Shown: piece after piece, positions 1-12,000 of the stretch
How the letters are laid out: each line of letters opens with the position of its first letter
Numbering within the stretch: position 1 is the stretch's first letter
DNA from: Misgurnus anguillicaudatus
Taxonomy: Eukaryota > Chordata > Actinopteri > Cypriniformes > Cobitidae
NCBI RefSeq assembly: GCF_027580225.2
Contig: NC_073337.2
Span: 9,993,001-10,057,000, forward strand
DNA length: 64,000 bases
Direction of reading: 5' to 3'
Notes under the pieces: model-generated
The model's input: only the letters and a program-made list of their open reading frames with translations
Databases searched by the model: none
What the model was told of the DNA's origin: nothing
Translations under genes and position numbers: made by a program

Positions 1-785
1 TTGTAAAGTATTGGAAAATTAATGTAAACGTTCAGATCAACAGATGTTTCCTAATACAGACTTTAAATTTCTGCCATTGACATTTTTTGCCTCTTATTCT
101 TAAGAAAAACTGTTTCTCACAGTTTCATAATTAGTCGTGAGCCAAAAAACATGTTAAGTGTTTAAAAACGTGACGTGCTTATCGCAAGGATACAATTTTA
201 CTGCCCCCCCCCCAGTGGGCTAAGTTGGAATTGCAGGGCGCTGCCGTTATTTTAATCGAAATATAATCGTTACAATATTTTAGTCAAAAGAAATTGGTAT
301 AATCTTCGTATTAAATTTTATTATACATCTCATTGTTTTGACTAGGCTTATTTTTATTGGTTTTCCATATAATATGTTGAAAAAGCGGAGCCAGAGCGGT
401 CACGGCGTTTGTTTCCTATCCGGAGGAATATTTTAGTTGCGCATAGAAATACATTTAATAAAAGGGCAAATACAGATGTTGTTGTTGTATTACTTTCATA
501 GAGGGCGCTCTGAGGCTCAAACCGCCTATTAATTTTATGAAATCCTTAGATCCATCTGGGGGAAAATATATTTTTTAAACACAAATAAGAACGCACTAAT
601 GGCAACCACTATTATAAACCAGAACACTAGTATTTACAATGCATCAATTATTATTTTTTTCAATGCATCAATGCGTTTAAAAATACGTGCCTTCGTTGCG
701 CGTGTCCTTGGCGCTTCGCCCCGCCTACATCGGGTTTTGACATTTTCTCCTTTTTTAAGCAGATCAGTGGAGCCTGTGTGAAAGC
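1..785. other. 5' flank of mrpl42, no gene seen
   Basis: AT-rich intergenic DNA. It has a short C-run near 205-213, but I see no convincing exon, tRNA or inverted-repeat element. The last 100 bases (about 680-785) are richer in CpG and probably hold the mrpl42 promoter and 5' untranslated region. The small open frames here lack homology I can recognise. Confidence 0.6.
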
Positions 786-1846
786 ATGGCGTCGGGTCAC
801 ATTAGCAGACTGGGTTGTTTCATTAAACGTATCAGCATTAGCAGAAATGTAAGACATTTTAGAGGTGAGCATTGATGTAGTAAGCAATTATTAATTCGTG
901 TGTAACCACTGTAATATATATATATATATATATATATTATTTTTGGATGCTATTGGGTTTTAATACTCTACTGTACTTACTTGATTTACTGTACTACCCT
1001 TTAATGTTGTAGCTGGACCTGTTTTGACATCTCATAACAAGTCAACTGTTAGTGATCCATCATTCGACAACAGCAGGTGACTTTTTAATGTTAAATGTGT
1101 CTTTGTTATCAATTGTATAAGGCGTTTAAGCTGGTGGACGTTTGTTGTTATTTATCATCCAATTTATCATCATTCAGCAAGGCAGATGTGACCCATAAAT
1201 TAACAATAAAATGACTCAAAATTATTTATATATTATTTAAAATATTAAGTATTTGCTTGATTGTAGTTTATCTTGTGTTGCCTGCGTTAAAATTACAATA
1301 TTACTGTAATACTTTGCATTAAATCATGTCCAAGTGAATTGTGTCTTATTTCAGTAATGTGGAGATCGGAGTGACGTCTGATGGCAAAACAATAGTATGT
1401 TTTCACCCTTCAGTAGATGTCCCTTACGAGCACACACAGGTAGTGATGAAAATGTCACAAATGAATCCACGTAAATCATCCAGCATCACCTATAAAAACA
1501 TGTTTTTAAGTTTTTATTCTACGTTACAGCCGATAACCAGACCTCATGTCCTCAGTAATGAGGCAGAAACACACGAGCAGGTGCTTAAAGCCAGACTGAG
1601 CAAAGAAGTCCTTCGTGACAAAAAGGCTCCAACTATAGAGGAACTCAGCAAGATGTTCTACACCACCAAACACCGCTGGTATCCAGTGGGACAGTACGTT
1701 GTCATTTTTTAATCTAAACCTCAAGCATTCTCACATGGTTCAATTGTAGTTGGGTTGTTGGCATTGTGTAATGATTTGTGATTTGTGTTTCTCCTGGCAG
1801 GTATCACATGAGACGCAGAAACCTCAATCCACCCAAAGACAGATAA
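786..1846 (+). CDS. mrpl42: mitochondrial large ribosomal subunit protein mL42
   Basis: This nuclear gene encodes a protein of the mitochondrial ribosome large subunit, which acts in the matrix. Five coding exons join in frame: 786-864, 1013-1076, 1355-1439, 1530-1693 and 1801-1846, giving 145 residues (human about 142). The basic, hydroxylated N-terminus ([19 protein letters not shown]) looks like a mitochondrial presequence. The conserved core follows, with [16 protein letters not shown], the segment around [11 protein letters not shown], and the tail [11 protein letters not shown]. The exon 4 donor is CA/GTACGT; reading through it gives a false end GQYVVIF, so the last exon is needed for the true C-terminus. 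A poly(A) signal AATAAA is at 1908-1913. It lies in the same orientation as ube2n, about 590 bp downstream, as in other vertebrates. Confidence 0.97.
913..938. repeat. (AT)n microsatellite in mrpl42 intron 1
   Basis: An uninterrupted run of alternating AT dinucleotides just after the first coding exon of mrpl42. A length polymorphism is likely. Confidence 0.85.
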
Positions 1847-2347
1847 TACTGGACTGTTCTTCATTCTTCTTTGATGTCTGTTTTTTTACTTCCATTATAA
1901 CACATTAAATAAAACTCTCCAAACAGCTGTGGGTATGGTGTGTTTGTAATTCCAAGATTTGTTCTTTTATAGCAGTATTTTTTAGTAAGAGTGTCAGTTA
2001 ATAAGCTGTTTTAACTCAAAATCAGACTTAAATATGTTCCTAACCCGGTTAAGGTATTTATTCATGGAATTGTTTACATGTTGTTATACTTTTTCTTTAC
2101 TAAATTTAAAAAAAAATTATTGTGAAGAGCAGTTTTAGTAGCTGAGACTAGACTACACCTTACCTCAATGCTTAAAATATAAAAAAAAAAACTATTTTAA
2201 ATTTAATACATTAAATTACTTTAAATACAATTAAGACAAAAAGTTCTAAAAAGTACACAACGAAAAATGTTTGTAAAATGTATTTATTAAAAAAACGAAA
2301 CTACATTTCCCAGAAAAAAACTGATCGGGCTGATGGTGACGTTATTG

Positions 2348-2370
2348 CCGGAAGATTTGCGCGCATGCGC
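2348..2370 (+). promoter_or_regulatory. ube2n promoter: ETS and NRF1-like sites
   Basis: An ETS-type CCGGAAG (2348-2354) is followed by a perfect palindromic NRF1-type GCGCATGCGC (2361-2370). They lie 60-85 bp upstream of the ube2n start codon. No TATA box is seen. This is the usual makeup of a housekeeping promoter. Factor binding is inferred from motif match only. The rest of the mrpl42-ube2n gap (about 1920-2340) is AT-rich with nothing recognisable. Confidence 0.6.
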
Positions 2371-2431
2371 TGTCGAACTAAACGCAAGGAGTAGGCAGCG
2401 GGCCACAGCGTAAACGGCATTAAAACACGAG

Positions 2432-3817
2432 ATGGCTGGATTGCCGCGCAGGATCATTAAGGTATCATCTGTAAAATGATTATTTATGTCCAACGCGCCG
2501 TTATTTGTGCGCACTGCTAAAGCGATGCGTTATAAAGCAGTGTGAAATGGCACGTGCTGGTGGCCCGAGCTTGCGCGCTGCAGCAGGGTGGCTCCCGCGC
2601 GCTTACTATTTATACATTACAGATATTATGATCAAATAACCTTTATTAAACGAGCGCACGGATCACTATGCTCGGATCTGTGTGTTTTGTGTATAGGGCA
2701 ATGATGTATATGAGCAGTGGTATTGTAACTGCATACTGGGGGATTCTGGGTGTGTTTAAAGCCCTCTGTATGACACATGAAGATGTATATGGATGCAGAT
2801 GGGTCTCATCTTCAGTGGGAAACTGTTTAGACGTGTGTGCATGTGTTTTCATGACCAAAAGGGGTGGATTTGTAAATAAATCTTAGACTTTTGACATTTG
2901 GCATGTAGCCTGATCCACATCACAAAGATTCATCCACACAGATTGGGTTTATTTGGAAAAAAATGGAAGAAAGAAGTGAAATAATCGTCTCATTGAATAG
3001 AAACTATTCATTATTTATTAACAAATTCGTAACACAAAGTTGTTATCTGGTTTATTTGTTAATAAGCATCTAAATGAAAAAAATTCTGTTCACAAATGCG
3101 AAAATATTGTACATTTCAATTAACTCTATGTTAGCGCTGATTTTAACAACACCTTACCTCATAAATACGACTAATACCAAAATGCAACTGATGTGAACTG
3201 ACACTTTCACTTTTTTCATATGTGGGTGTGTCTCGATAGGAAACGCAGCGCTTGTTGGCCGAGCCTGTGCCTGGTATCAAAGCGGAGCCGGATGAGGGGA
3301 ACGCACGATATTTCCATGTGGTCATCGCCGGTCCACAGGATTCTCCATTTGAAGGCGGAACGTTTAAACTGGAGCTGTTCCTCCCAGAGGAATACCCCAT
3401 GGCTGCTCCGAAGGTCCGTTTCATGACCAAAATCTACCACCCCAACGTGGACAAGCTGGGCAGGATTTGTCTGGACATTCTGAAAGGTGCAGCATGATCA
3501 TTTGTCCTTTTTTGAATCTACACATGTTAACTAGGACACGTATTCAATGCCTGTTCATTTTTTTGTTTTGTTATATAGATAAGTGGTCTCCCGCTCTACA
3601 GATTCGCACCGTGCTGCTGTCTATCCAGGCCCTGCTGAGCGCTCCGAACCCAGACGATCCGCTGGCCAATGATGTAGCCGAACAGTGGAAGAGCAACGAG
3701 GCTCAAGCCATCGAGACAGGTGTGTTCTTTATAGTTTCGGGAACTGTTCCTAACTCTTTCTCTCCTACAGCCAGAACATGGACCAGGCTGTATGCCGGGA
3801 ACAACATTGAGGTTTAG
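2432..3817 (+). CDS. ube2n: ubiquitin-conjugating enzyme E2 N (Ubc13)
   Basis: This is the E2 that pairs with a UEV partner (UBE2V1/2) to build K63-linked ubiquitin chains in NF-kB signalling and DNA-damage tolerance. Four coding exons: 2432-2461, 3240-3486, 3579-3719 and 3771-3817, giving 154 residues against 152 in human. The UBC fold is complete. The HPN motif (H77-P78-N79) precedes the catalytic cysteine C87 in GRICLDIL. The sequence is nearly identical to the human protein, with D/EGNARYF and [15 protein letters not shown] among the few differences. The two extra residues (EV) at the C-terminus are the only length change. Poly(A) candidates are ATTAAA at 4501 and AATAAA at 4601. Teleosts often have two ube2n copies; which one this is (a or b) cannot be told here. 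Confidence 0.97.
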
Positions 3818-4608
3818 AAGAAGGAAAAGATGTTGGAAACCAAGGGTGGAACAATCTCCTCCTGTCTTCTATTGCATTTAAAGGACACTTTCTCAGACAA
3901 ATTAAAATGGAAACAGAAAAAAACAAACATAAGATTTAAAACCAACTACTGCAGCCCATTGGGTGAGTGTATGATGTGTCAGTGAGTGGCTGTTCTCAGA
4001 TCAGCTCAGAGCTAATGTTCGCTCCACTATTTGATCTCTCTCTGGTTCTGGCTTCGTGTAGTGACGGCCTGGGGCTTCATAACTTAGGGATTGAAGTTTC
4101 CCATCTGCTATTTTATGGTCACTACACTGTGTCCGGTCCGAATGTGTAGTTCAGTCTATCACAATCCTTCACACAGTGGCTTTGACTGGAAACGGATTGT
4201 AGGTTTGTGTGTCCTGTGCCCGACACCGGGGTAGATGGTTAATCTGTATTTGGGCAAGGGGGGCTGTTAACATGGGTCGCTTATGCTGCTTCTTGGTCAG
4301 GGACAAAATGATGTGAATTTTTGACTTTTTTTTCTTCCTGTGAAACTCTTCAGCATGTAGTTAATCCGTCTAAATCATACAACATGCATACAAAATCTGC
4401 TCTGACGTTGTTGTGCTCCAAACAAAGCTTGCGTGAATGTGTGTGTATGTAAAGGTTTGTGATTAGGCTGGTGTGGAATCTGTATGACTTGTCTGGGAAA
4501 ATTAAATCTGTACATGTTCAGTTTTAGTAAAAATATTTTTTGTTATGTTATTTGGTTCGATCTCTTTATTTCAAGAGTGCTTTTTAGGTTTAAATGTGAA
4601 AATAAAAT

Positions 4609-4880
4609 AGGGCTGCATAACAACTAATCGCAATTAATCGTTTGCAGAATAAAAGTTTTGGTTTACATCATATATATGTGTGTATTTTGTATAATAATTA
4701 TGTATAAATAAATACACGTGCTTGTATAATTTTAAGAAAAATAACTGTATATATTAAGTATTCATATTTATATATAATATAAATATAAAAATGTATTTAC
4801 ACATGTAAATATTTCTTAAATGTATACATGCATGTGTGTGTATTTATTTATATAGATAATTATTAATTAAAATACAAACA
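4609..4880 (+). mobile_element. degenerate MITE starting GGGCTGCATAAC
   Basis: The 5' end GGGCTGCATAACAACTAATC, followed by ATTAATCG, is typical of a common fish short DNA element whose ends read roughly GGGCTGCACGATTAATCG. The interior is very AT-rich. The right end is not clear. A fragment carrying the opposite end lies at 52680-52836. Confidence 0.5.
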
Positions 4881-7800
4881 CATATTTGTTTCAGCAGTAA
4901 CACCATAAACAAGCGGCTGTCGCGGTCTGCACGCAACTTCCTGTAAACTCCGCTAAGAATAAATAACAACAAAGTTCTTTAAACGTAGTTTTTTTTTATA
5001 TATAACAAGCAAAAAAAACCCACACAGATTACCTAGAAAACCGATACATTCGTTATTTTCGACGAGGCATTTGTTCAAGAGATCAGTTTAGCAAAGTCAG
5101 ATCATTAAAAAATACGAAACCGGAAGTAAAGTTCGGATCCAGACATGTATCGCGTCAGCGCACGCGCGTCCGATGAAACCGTCTATAACCAATTTTATTT
5201 TTTGCAAACGATTAGTTGTTATGAAGCCCTCGAAACATGTCGTGTATATATATATTCCATAACATTTATCTCAGATATCAGGTGTTGTTGGTTTGTCGGG
5301 GGAGTCACTGGATTAAATTTAGACCCCACCCTGGATATTTGTGTTTAATACTCTGTTTTACTTTGAAATATATCTCATTACAGAGGTAAGCTAAATGCCA
5401 TTACATGTTGACTATAAACAGTAGCAAATAATTTTATTAGCCATTGTTTTATGAAAACACATCTGGTAATAAAAAAAGGTACATTTCCAATCGTGTGCCA
5501 GTTTAGCTTTGAATTTTTCACATGAAAGGGTGTGTGACAATAAAAACATGCATACATACATTTTCTTAATGTAAACATCCACGTAACACAACACAGATGT
5601 TTATTATTAGTACCAGTCAGAGAAACACGGTGTGGCTTCAGGTCACAGACTTGCATTAGACATTAAGCGGTAAAGGGTAAACAATAAAATCTTCAATTTT
5701 GAAATGTATTAATACCCTGCTGAAAAAAACAATAAAACCATTACAGAAAATTCCAATGGTTTCCATTAAAATACCAATAGGAACCATTAGCTTTTACCAT
5801 TAAAACCCCTACACTGTAGTGTGTTTTGGGCCATATTCCATTTGAACCAATAAAAGTCCCAATAAAACCAATATAATTTTCTGTAATGGTTTTGTTTTTT
5901 TCAGCAGGGTAGTATCATCACAGTATGCTTAACTGTTAAATTGACGGACTGAACAGGTCATTTTGTAAATGTATAATCTTTAAGTGTTTGATCTCTATCC
6001 CCCGGTTTCACAGACGATGCTTAAGGCTAGTCCTAAACTAAAACACATATCTGAGCTCTCTTAACTTACAATGATAGATCTTAAAATGTGCCAATGCCAT
6101 TGATTTGTCTCAAGATGCACACCAGTAATCCAAGGCATGTTCATAAAAGCTGCTAAACATCTTACTTTAAATATGGCCTAGTCATGGCTTCAGCTGAGCC
6201 TCGTCTCAATAGAGCCTTAGACTCTCACGAGATGCAAGACTGCTATGAATGCTGTCGCAGTTAATATTTTTTGCAATATTGAGAGCAGATTTTTTTTTTT
6301 AAACAAAGAAACACTGAAAGGTGTAATATAAATATAAACATCATTCTCTGTAATTATATTTGCCTGCATGAAATAATGGAAACAGTCTGCCCCTGAGCTC
6401 GGTTTTGTCATATCTAATGAGTCATTTGTTATGTCTGTAACATCTGAACAGGTACCATTACAGGATTTATAGGACGGTGACCGCATTATAATAATATCAG
6501 AGCAGGACTATGTAATGTCCTGAAATATATCCATTTCTTTTGGAAAGCTAACATTTATTTGTCAATATTATATTATTGTTTATAGTTCACATGTGTATAG
6601 GAATGCCTATGGCATGTCACGAGACCAAGAGGAGACTGGTATTTATTTTAGACAGTATAGTTTTAAATAGCAAACATCAGAGTACACATAATGCATATAG
6701 CTGAATTGGGCAGATAACTAAAAAATAACAGATTTAATCATGTTGTAGTAAAACACTAATTACTGTTTATTTTCTTTAAGTGTTGATTTTTTTTGATCAA
6801 TTGAATGTCTGTAAATATTCTCATTCATTCCAATGAGTTCTTTTTTTACTTTAACCTTAAAATAAAGCCACTTTAGTAAAATAGATTTGTTCACTTTTAT
6901 ATGCAGGGTCAGCCCATAAAGCATCATAAAGCATCTGAATGCTGTTTTTTAGTTAAATTGTCTGTTTGTATGTATGTGTGTGTCTGTATTTATGTGTGTG
7001 TGGGGGGGCAGTGGCAGATGTTGCTCTGATCAAATTCATGTAATCTTGTTAAGGCCATGAACAGTAGAGACAGATTCACCTCCTCCTGTTTGCTGTATTG
7101 GAATCTGTAAAGCTGAACACTTATGACAAAAGTTTATTTCTATAATGTTGGGGTCTGATTTACAAAAATCTAATGATGTTGAATTTGAAGTTAGTTTATC
7201 CAGTCATCACTAACAAGATGTAAAAAATAAAAATAAAGTCATGATGACTGCAGATTTCAACAATCTGTGTGAATCTGTGTCTCAAGTTAGTTCCCTGTCA
7301 TTAGCCTAAATACACTTGGATTTTATTGATGTTAATATTATATCCAAAAATCAATTGTGATTCTGGTTTTAAATAAACAAACAAGAAGCAAAGAGAAAAT
7401 CTGGATGTTTCTTGTCTTGAGGCATCAATGAAGGTTATCGAATCTGGTAGATAATAACAAGTTCTTACTTCATCATGTGTACATAGTAAAGATAACAGAA
7501 GATCTTCTCAAATTCTTTTCGTCAAAGTTAAACAATGTCCTCACAATTGAATCAGATCACTATCTCAGATAAAAACATTGAATGCCAAAGTCCAGTGCTC
7601 AATGAGCTTTAAGAAAGGGCGACTTGCAGTAGCCTATACTATTAAAATTTACCATAATAAAGTCCAAAAACCATTGTATTATAATGGTATCCTGTTTCTT
7701 TATTGTAAGTTAAATAAAATGGCACAAAGCATTTAATTTATTGTATTTGTAGCCTATTTATCAAGATTCGTGCATTATTTATATTGTATTAGGCGACCGC

Positions 7801-8494
7801 ACTAAAATCACTGTAATATTGTTTTGTGGATACTGCAACTGAAGTGTCTGTTAGTCTGTACGCAAGGCCATAATAAAACATCAACAAAAAAACGTGTGTA
7901 ATCTAGAAAATATTCTCAAATGAATAAGAGATCAGTTAGGTCCTGTCTGCGGTATGTGACAGGAGATCACGCAGTATGCGGTAACGCAGTTCACGGAGTC
8001 ACCAGACGGAGGCGGAATTACGAATCCTACTACGGCAAGTGTTAAGTATATGAATATTAATTGGGTTTTGATGACATCACGATTCCCTTTAAAAGCCAAG
8101 TATTAGCTCATGAATAGTAAATGCTTTAGACTGACGTTGCTTGGTAACCGTCCAATGTCGACGGTTTAGCTTATGAATATTAAGCACCAATCCGTCAACA
8201 TAGTAATATTTGTAAATTCGCACCCGGCCCACAACACTCGTATATATACCGGGGGAAAATTAGATATTTTAACGTGGAAATGGATAACGTCAGTCGATAA
8301 GGAGCACAAGAAATTGAACACAGGGAGCAATGCTTTACAAAAGGATTTAAAATCAACGCAACCCCTTAGGTTCGGTTCTGGTCCGCCTCTCGCGCTGTCT
8401 CTGACCGTCGGTGGTGACTCACGGTGCTTGGGCCGTTCACGGAGCATTGCTGACCGGTCGGATTTATCCACGGAGGGACCGAGGCTATTTTAGC
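4881..8494. other. ube2n-nudt4 intergenic region with nudt4 5' flank
   Basis: Apart from the inverted-repeat element at 5713-5911 I see no gene or exon. There is a short GT-rich stretch near 6970-7005. From about 7960 the sequence becomes richer in CpG and probably holds the nudt4 promoter. A TATA-like TATATATA lies near 8239, and the region before the start codon at 8495 is GC-rich and probably 5' untranslated sequence. Confidence 0.5.
5713..5911. mobile_element. MITE with TACCCTGCTG termini
   Basis: About 199 bp with inverted ends: it starts TACCCTGCTGAAAAAAACA and ends with the complement (TTTTTTCAGCAGGGTA). Similarity continues inward through ACCATTACAGAAAAT, so the inverted repeat is about 37 bp. 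There is no coding capacity. I could not define a clear target-site duplication. Confidence 0.75.
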
Positions 8495-9051
8495 ATGAAG
8501 TTCAAACCGAACCAGACGCGGACGTACGACCGGGAGGGATTCAAGCGGCGCGCGGCGTGTCTGTGCTTCAGAAACGATCGGGAGGATGAGGTACGGAACC
8601 GGGAGAAAATGATTCATAACACGCACTGACACTTCCATCTGGATACATAAGAACATACAGATAGAAATCAGCCTGTCGTACACATGCAATCATGTGATAT
8701 AATCTTCATCACTGATGTATTTCATCATAGGTCATTTATTAATCAATAACAAAAATGACACAGCACGCCGTATAAACAGACAACGTATACACAGATTCAT
8801 TTTTGTGTTTATGCTTTGATTTCAAATTTTTTGTTCAAAAGCATTGTGTGTTCTTAAAAATAAAGTTTTGTCAGGATGTTAACAACTAAATATTGCAGGT
8901 CTTTTTAAAATTTTGTTGTAATCTAGAACACATCTCTTCATTTCATTCTCATCCAGGTAATCTGTCAAGCAACAGCCAACTGGCCAAAATCCAATTGATC
9001 CTAATTAGCCAAGAAAACTTGTTTCAACTGCATAAAACCCCATTACAGACC

Positions 9052-9094
<43 letters not shown>

Positions 9095-12000
9095 AAGCAT
9101 GTCACTGGAGTGGTGTTATGTCCTTGCACACATGCTGTCTGTGACTTATAGTGACTTGCAGGCACTTTAGACTGTCAGTCACTAGGCCTCTATAGTGCAG
9201 TTATGCAATAAATGCACGTCAGATTGCAGCTCAATGAATCCCCCACCTTGTTTTTGCATGTACACATCAGTACCAGGTTAGTTGATTTCTTAGAAAATAC
9301 TGTCTTGAAAAGACTTGCTCTCAATGCAGGTGTGTGTTATTTAGCAACGTATATCACACCCACTCTTTTAAAAATAAAGGTGCTTCATGATACCAAAGAA
9401 GAACCTTTTCTGTCTAAATGTGCACCTTTAACATCTGAAAATATGTTTAAAATGTATAAAAGAAACGGTTCTTTGTGTAACCAAAACAGCTTTAAGCTGT
9501 GAAGAACCTTTAAGCACCTTTATTTTTAAGATTGTGACACCATGTGCAGAATGACATAACACAAAAACACATCGTTGTCTTATCAAGTCATTTCAGATCT
9601 TGTACTAAAAGTTGTTTTTCTCTTATCAGCAGTACAGGGAAGTGAAGTAGTCATGACTACGTCTTTATAAATGATCACATTGCTTAAATACCATGATTAA
9701 TATTTATAGTGTGGGAGTTTTTGTGGACATATTAGTACATTTTGTTATTTATTAACCACATTATAAACCTAAACTTGCTAAAATATGAGTGATAATACAC
9801 ATAAGTTAAGTCTGTATGTTTTTTTAAAAAAATATTATACATGAAGTGTGTCAGTGGCCGACGCTTTCCTTGTATCTGAGTAACCGAACAGAGAGACGTG
9901 TGTTGCCTGAGCCGTCGGGTGGGATAGAGGTATTGCTAGTGTAAATCTGGGCTTGTATGAGTGCCCCACATTCTCACTGTAGCTTTCCACAAAAAAAGTG
10001 GCACGTTAGCTCACGCCCCCCTCGGCACACTGATCCCAGACCAGCTCCGTAAACACCTCGAGTGATCCGCAGTCAGTGCATGTCTGATTGGGCTGATTTG
10101 AAATGGCTGCTCTTTGTGTCTGAGTGAATGAGGGCGAGCAGGGGGCCAAGGAGGATCAGCGAGCACACGAAATTCCGTCCAAATCCTTCCCGTTCCTCTC
10201 AGATTCAATAACAACAACAACAAGGTCTGCGAGTGTGTTACATAATTAAAAATGCCATCAATGTGTCTCATACACCTTATGCTACAGGTGTTTTCAGAAA
10301 ATGTATGTATTACAGTAATCACTGTCATCTTGTGTTTGGTTTTTATATAGTATCGGTTTCCTGGAATCTGTCTCAGGTTCGTGTGGTGTTAATCGTCTGT
10401 TTTTATTGCAAACACGGCACATGGATAGATTTGAATATCTTTTAACAGGCCACACATCCATACACACAGATTTGACTGTTAAGCCAGTTTACTGAGTTTT
10501 TATGTGCATCAGGGTTCATTTGTGAAGAAATTTTGGTATTATCTGATCCACTTAACACCACATTTGAATCCATTACAGATATTTCCTAAGATTTTTCCTA
10601 AAAACAGTGCATAAAGGTCTGCGCGTTCCTGAAACGTCCGGTTGCTTCAGGCTGAATGTCCTTGTGATAAGTTCATGGTGACCTTCTATGAAAGTCAAAC
10701 AAACCATGGTGTATAGATTGCTCTTCATTACAATATGAAGGATAAATCTTCCGAAACAGATATTCGTAATGTTTTTATGATACTTGGCTAACATGTTTGA
10801 AGAATACAGCTGTGTTCAGATCAACTGGAACAAGTGCTGAATGTAAATAGTAGATGTGTGAGTGTGTTCTGTACACACAACCTTCAGATGATGTGTGTAT
10901 AAACTGGCTTTCCTTAATCATTTTCCAAACCCAAACACTGAGTCTGCTGGCTCTCTTTCAGGAGGTCATCTATTCGCTCACTGTGAGCTCTGTTGCACAT
11001 TTTGTAAAAATCGCCTCACGCTACCTCAGTCTGGCCTGGAACATCACAAGTGACAACATGAACCCGAGAGATCAACATGATCATGATGATGATGTCACAG
11101 TTATCAATCCCACAATCCTCTTAGTGCAGGAGACACCTGAGGGCCTATCAGCAGCTGGAGGATTAACCCATCAGAGGTCATAGAGCAAGATGTACTGCTG
11201 ACAAAAGTTCAGATCTGCTCTACCCATCTGTCACATTTGGATAGATTTGTAAAACATTTGCTGTTGGTAAAATCATCTAATGATGCATCTAGATGACGCA
11301 TATTAATTGTGTTTTCCGCAGGTTCTATTGGTCAGCAGCAGTAGGAACCCAGATCAGTGGATTGTTCCTGGTGGAGGTATGGAACCAGAAGAAGAGCCGT
11401 GTGGAGCAGCGGTACGAGAGGTTTTTGAAGAGGTGGGTCAACCTAACAGCTAACACCACCAACCGTCATGTAAATTGAATCATCATATTAGTTTTTGGTA
11501 TTATATAATCTGTTTTTTTTTTCTCCAGTGCATATTAAAAAGCTCATTCAATGTGGGTATTACATTATTCATCGGACCGGTGTGTTCTCATAGTTGCATT
11601 TAATTTAATAGATTTAGCCCACTCATGTAAAAGAGTCAAGTGAGGTCAGACCGCCCAGTCTTTACTGTCTTATCTTGCCAGCCCAGAACATTCAACAATC
11701 TACTTTGGAGGAGGACGCCACTGTTTTTCGGTGTTTTACTATGTTCTTGCCTCGGCTTGGACGGATTGGTGCAGACCTATCTTTTTTCAGTGTGTGCACT
11801 TCATCTTTGTGCAGCGTATCGTGAATGTGTTAGCATTTAGCCTAGCCCCATTCATTCCTTAGGATCCAAACAGGAATGAATTTAGAAGCCACTAAACACT
11901 TCCATGTTTTCCCTATTTAAAGACTGTACATGAGTAGTTACACAAGTAAGTATGGTGGCACAAAATAGGATCTACGCCGTAGCTACGTCGTAGGCTATCC

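Noticed and set aside
1341..1712. mrpl42 as a single 123-residue exon
   Set aside because: The frame reads through intron 3 and past the exon 4 donor. Spliced exons give the family C-terminus [11 protein letters not shown] instead.
8173..8493. 106-residue open frame upstream of nudt4
   Set aside because: It covers the nudt4 promoter and 5' UTR in another frame and has no recognised homology.
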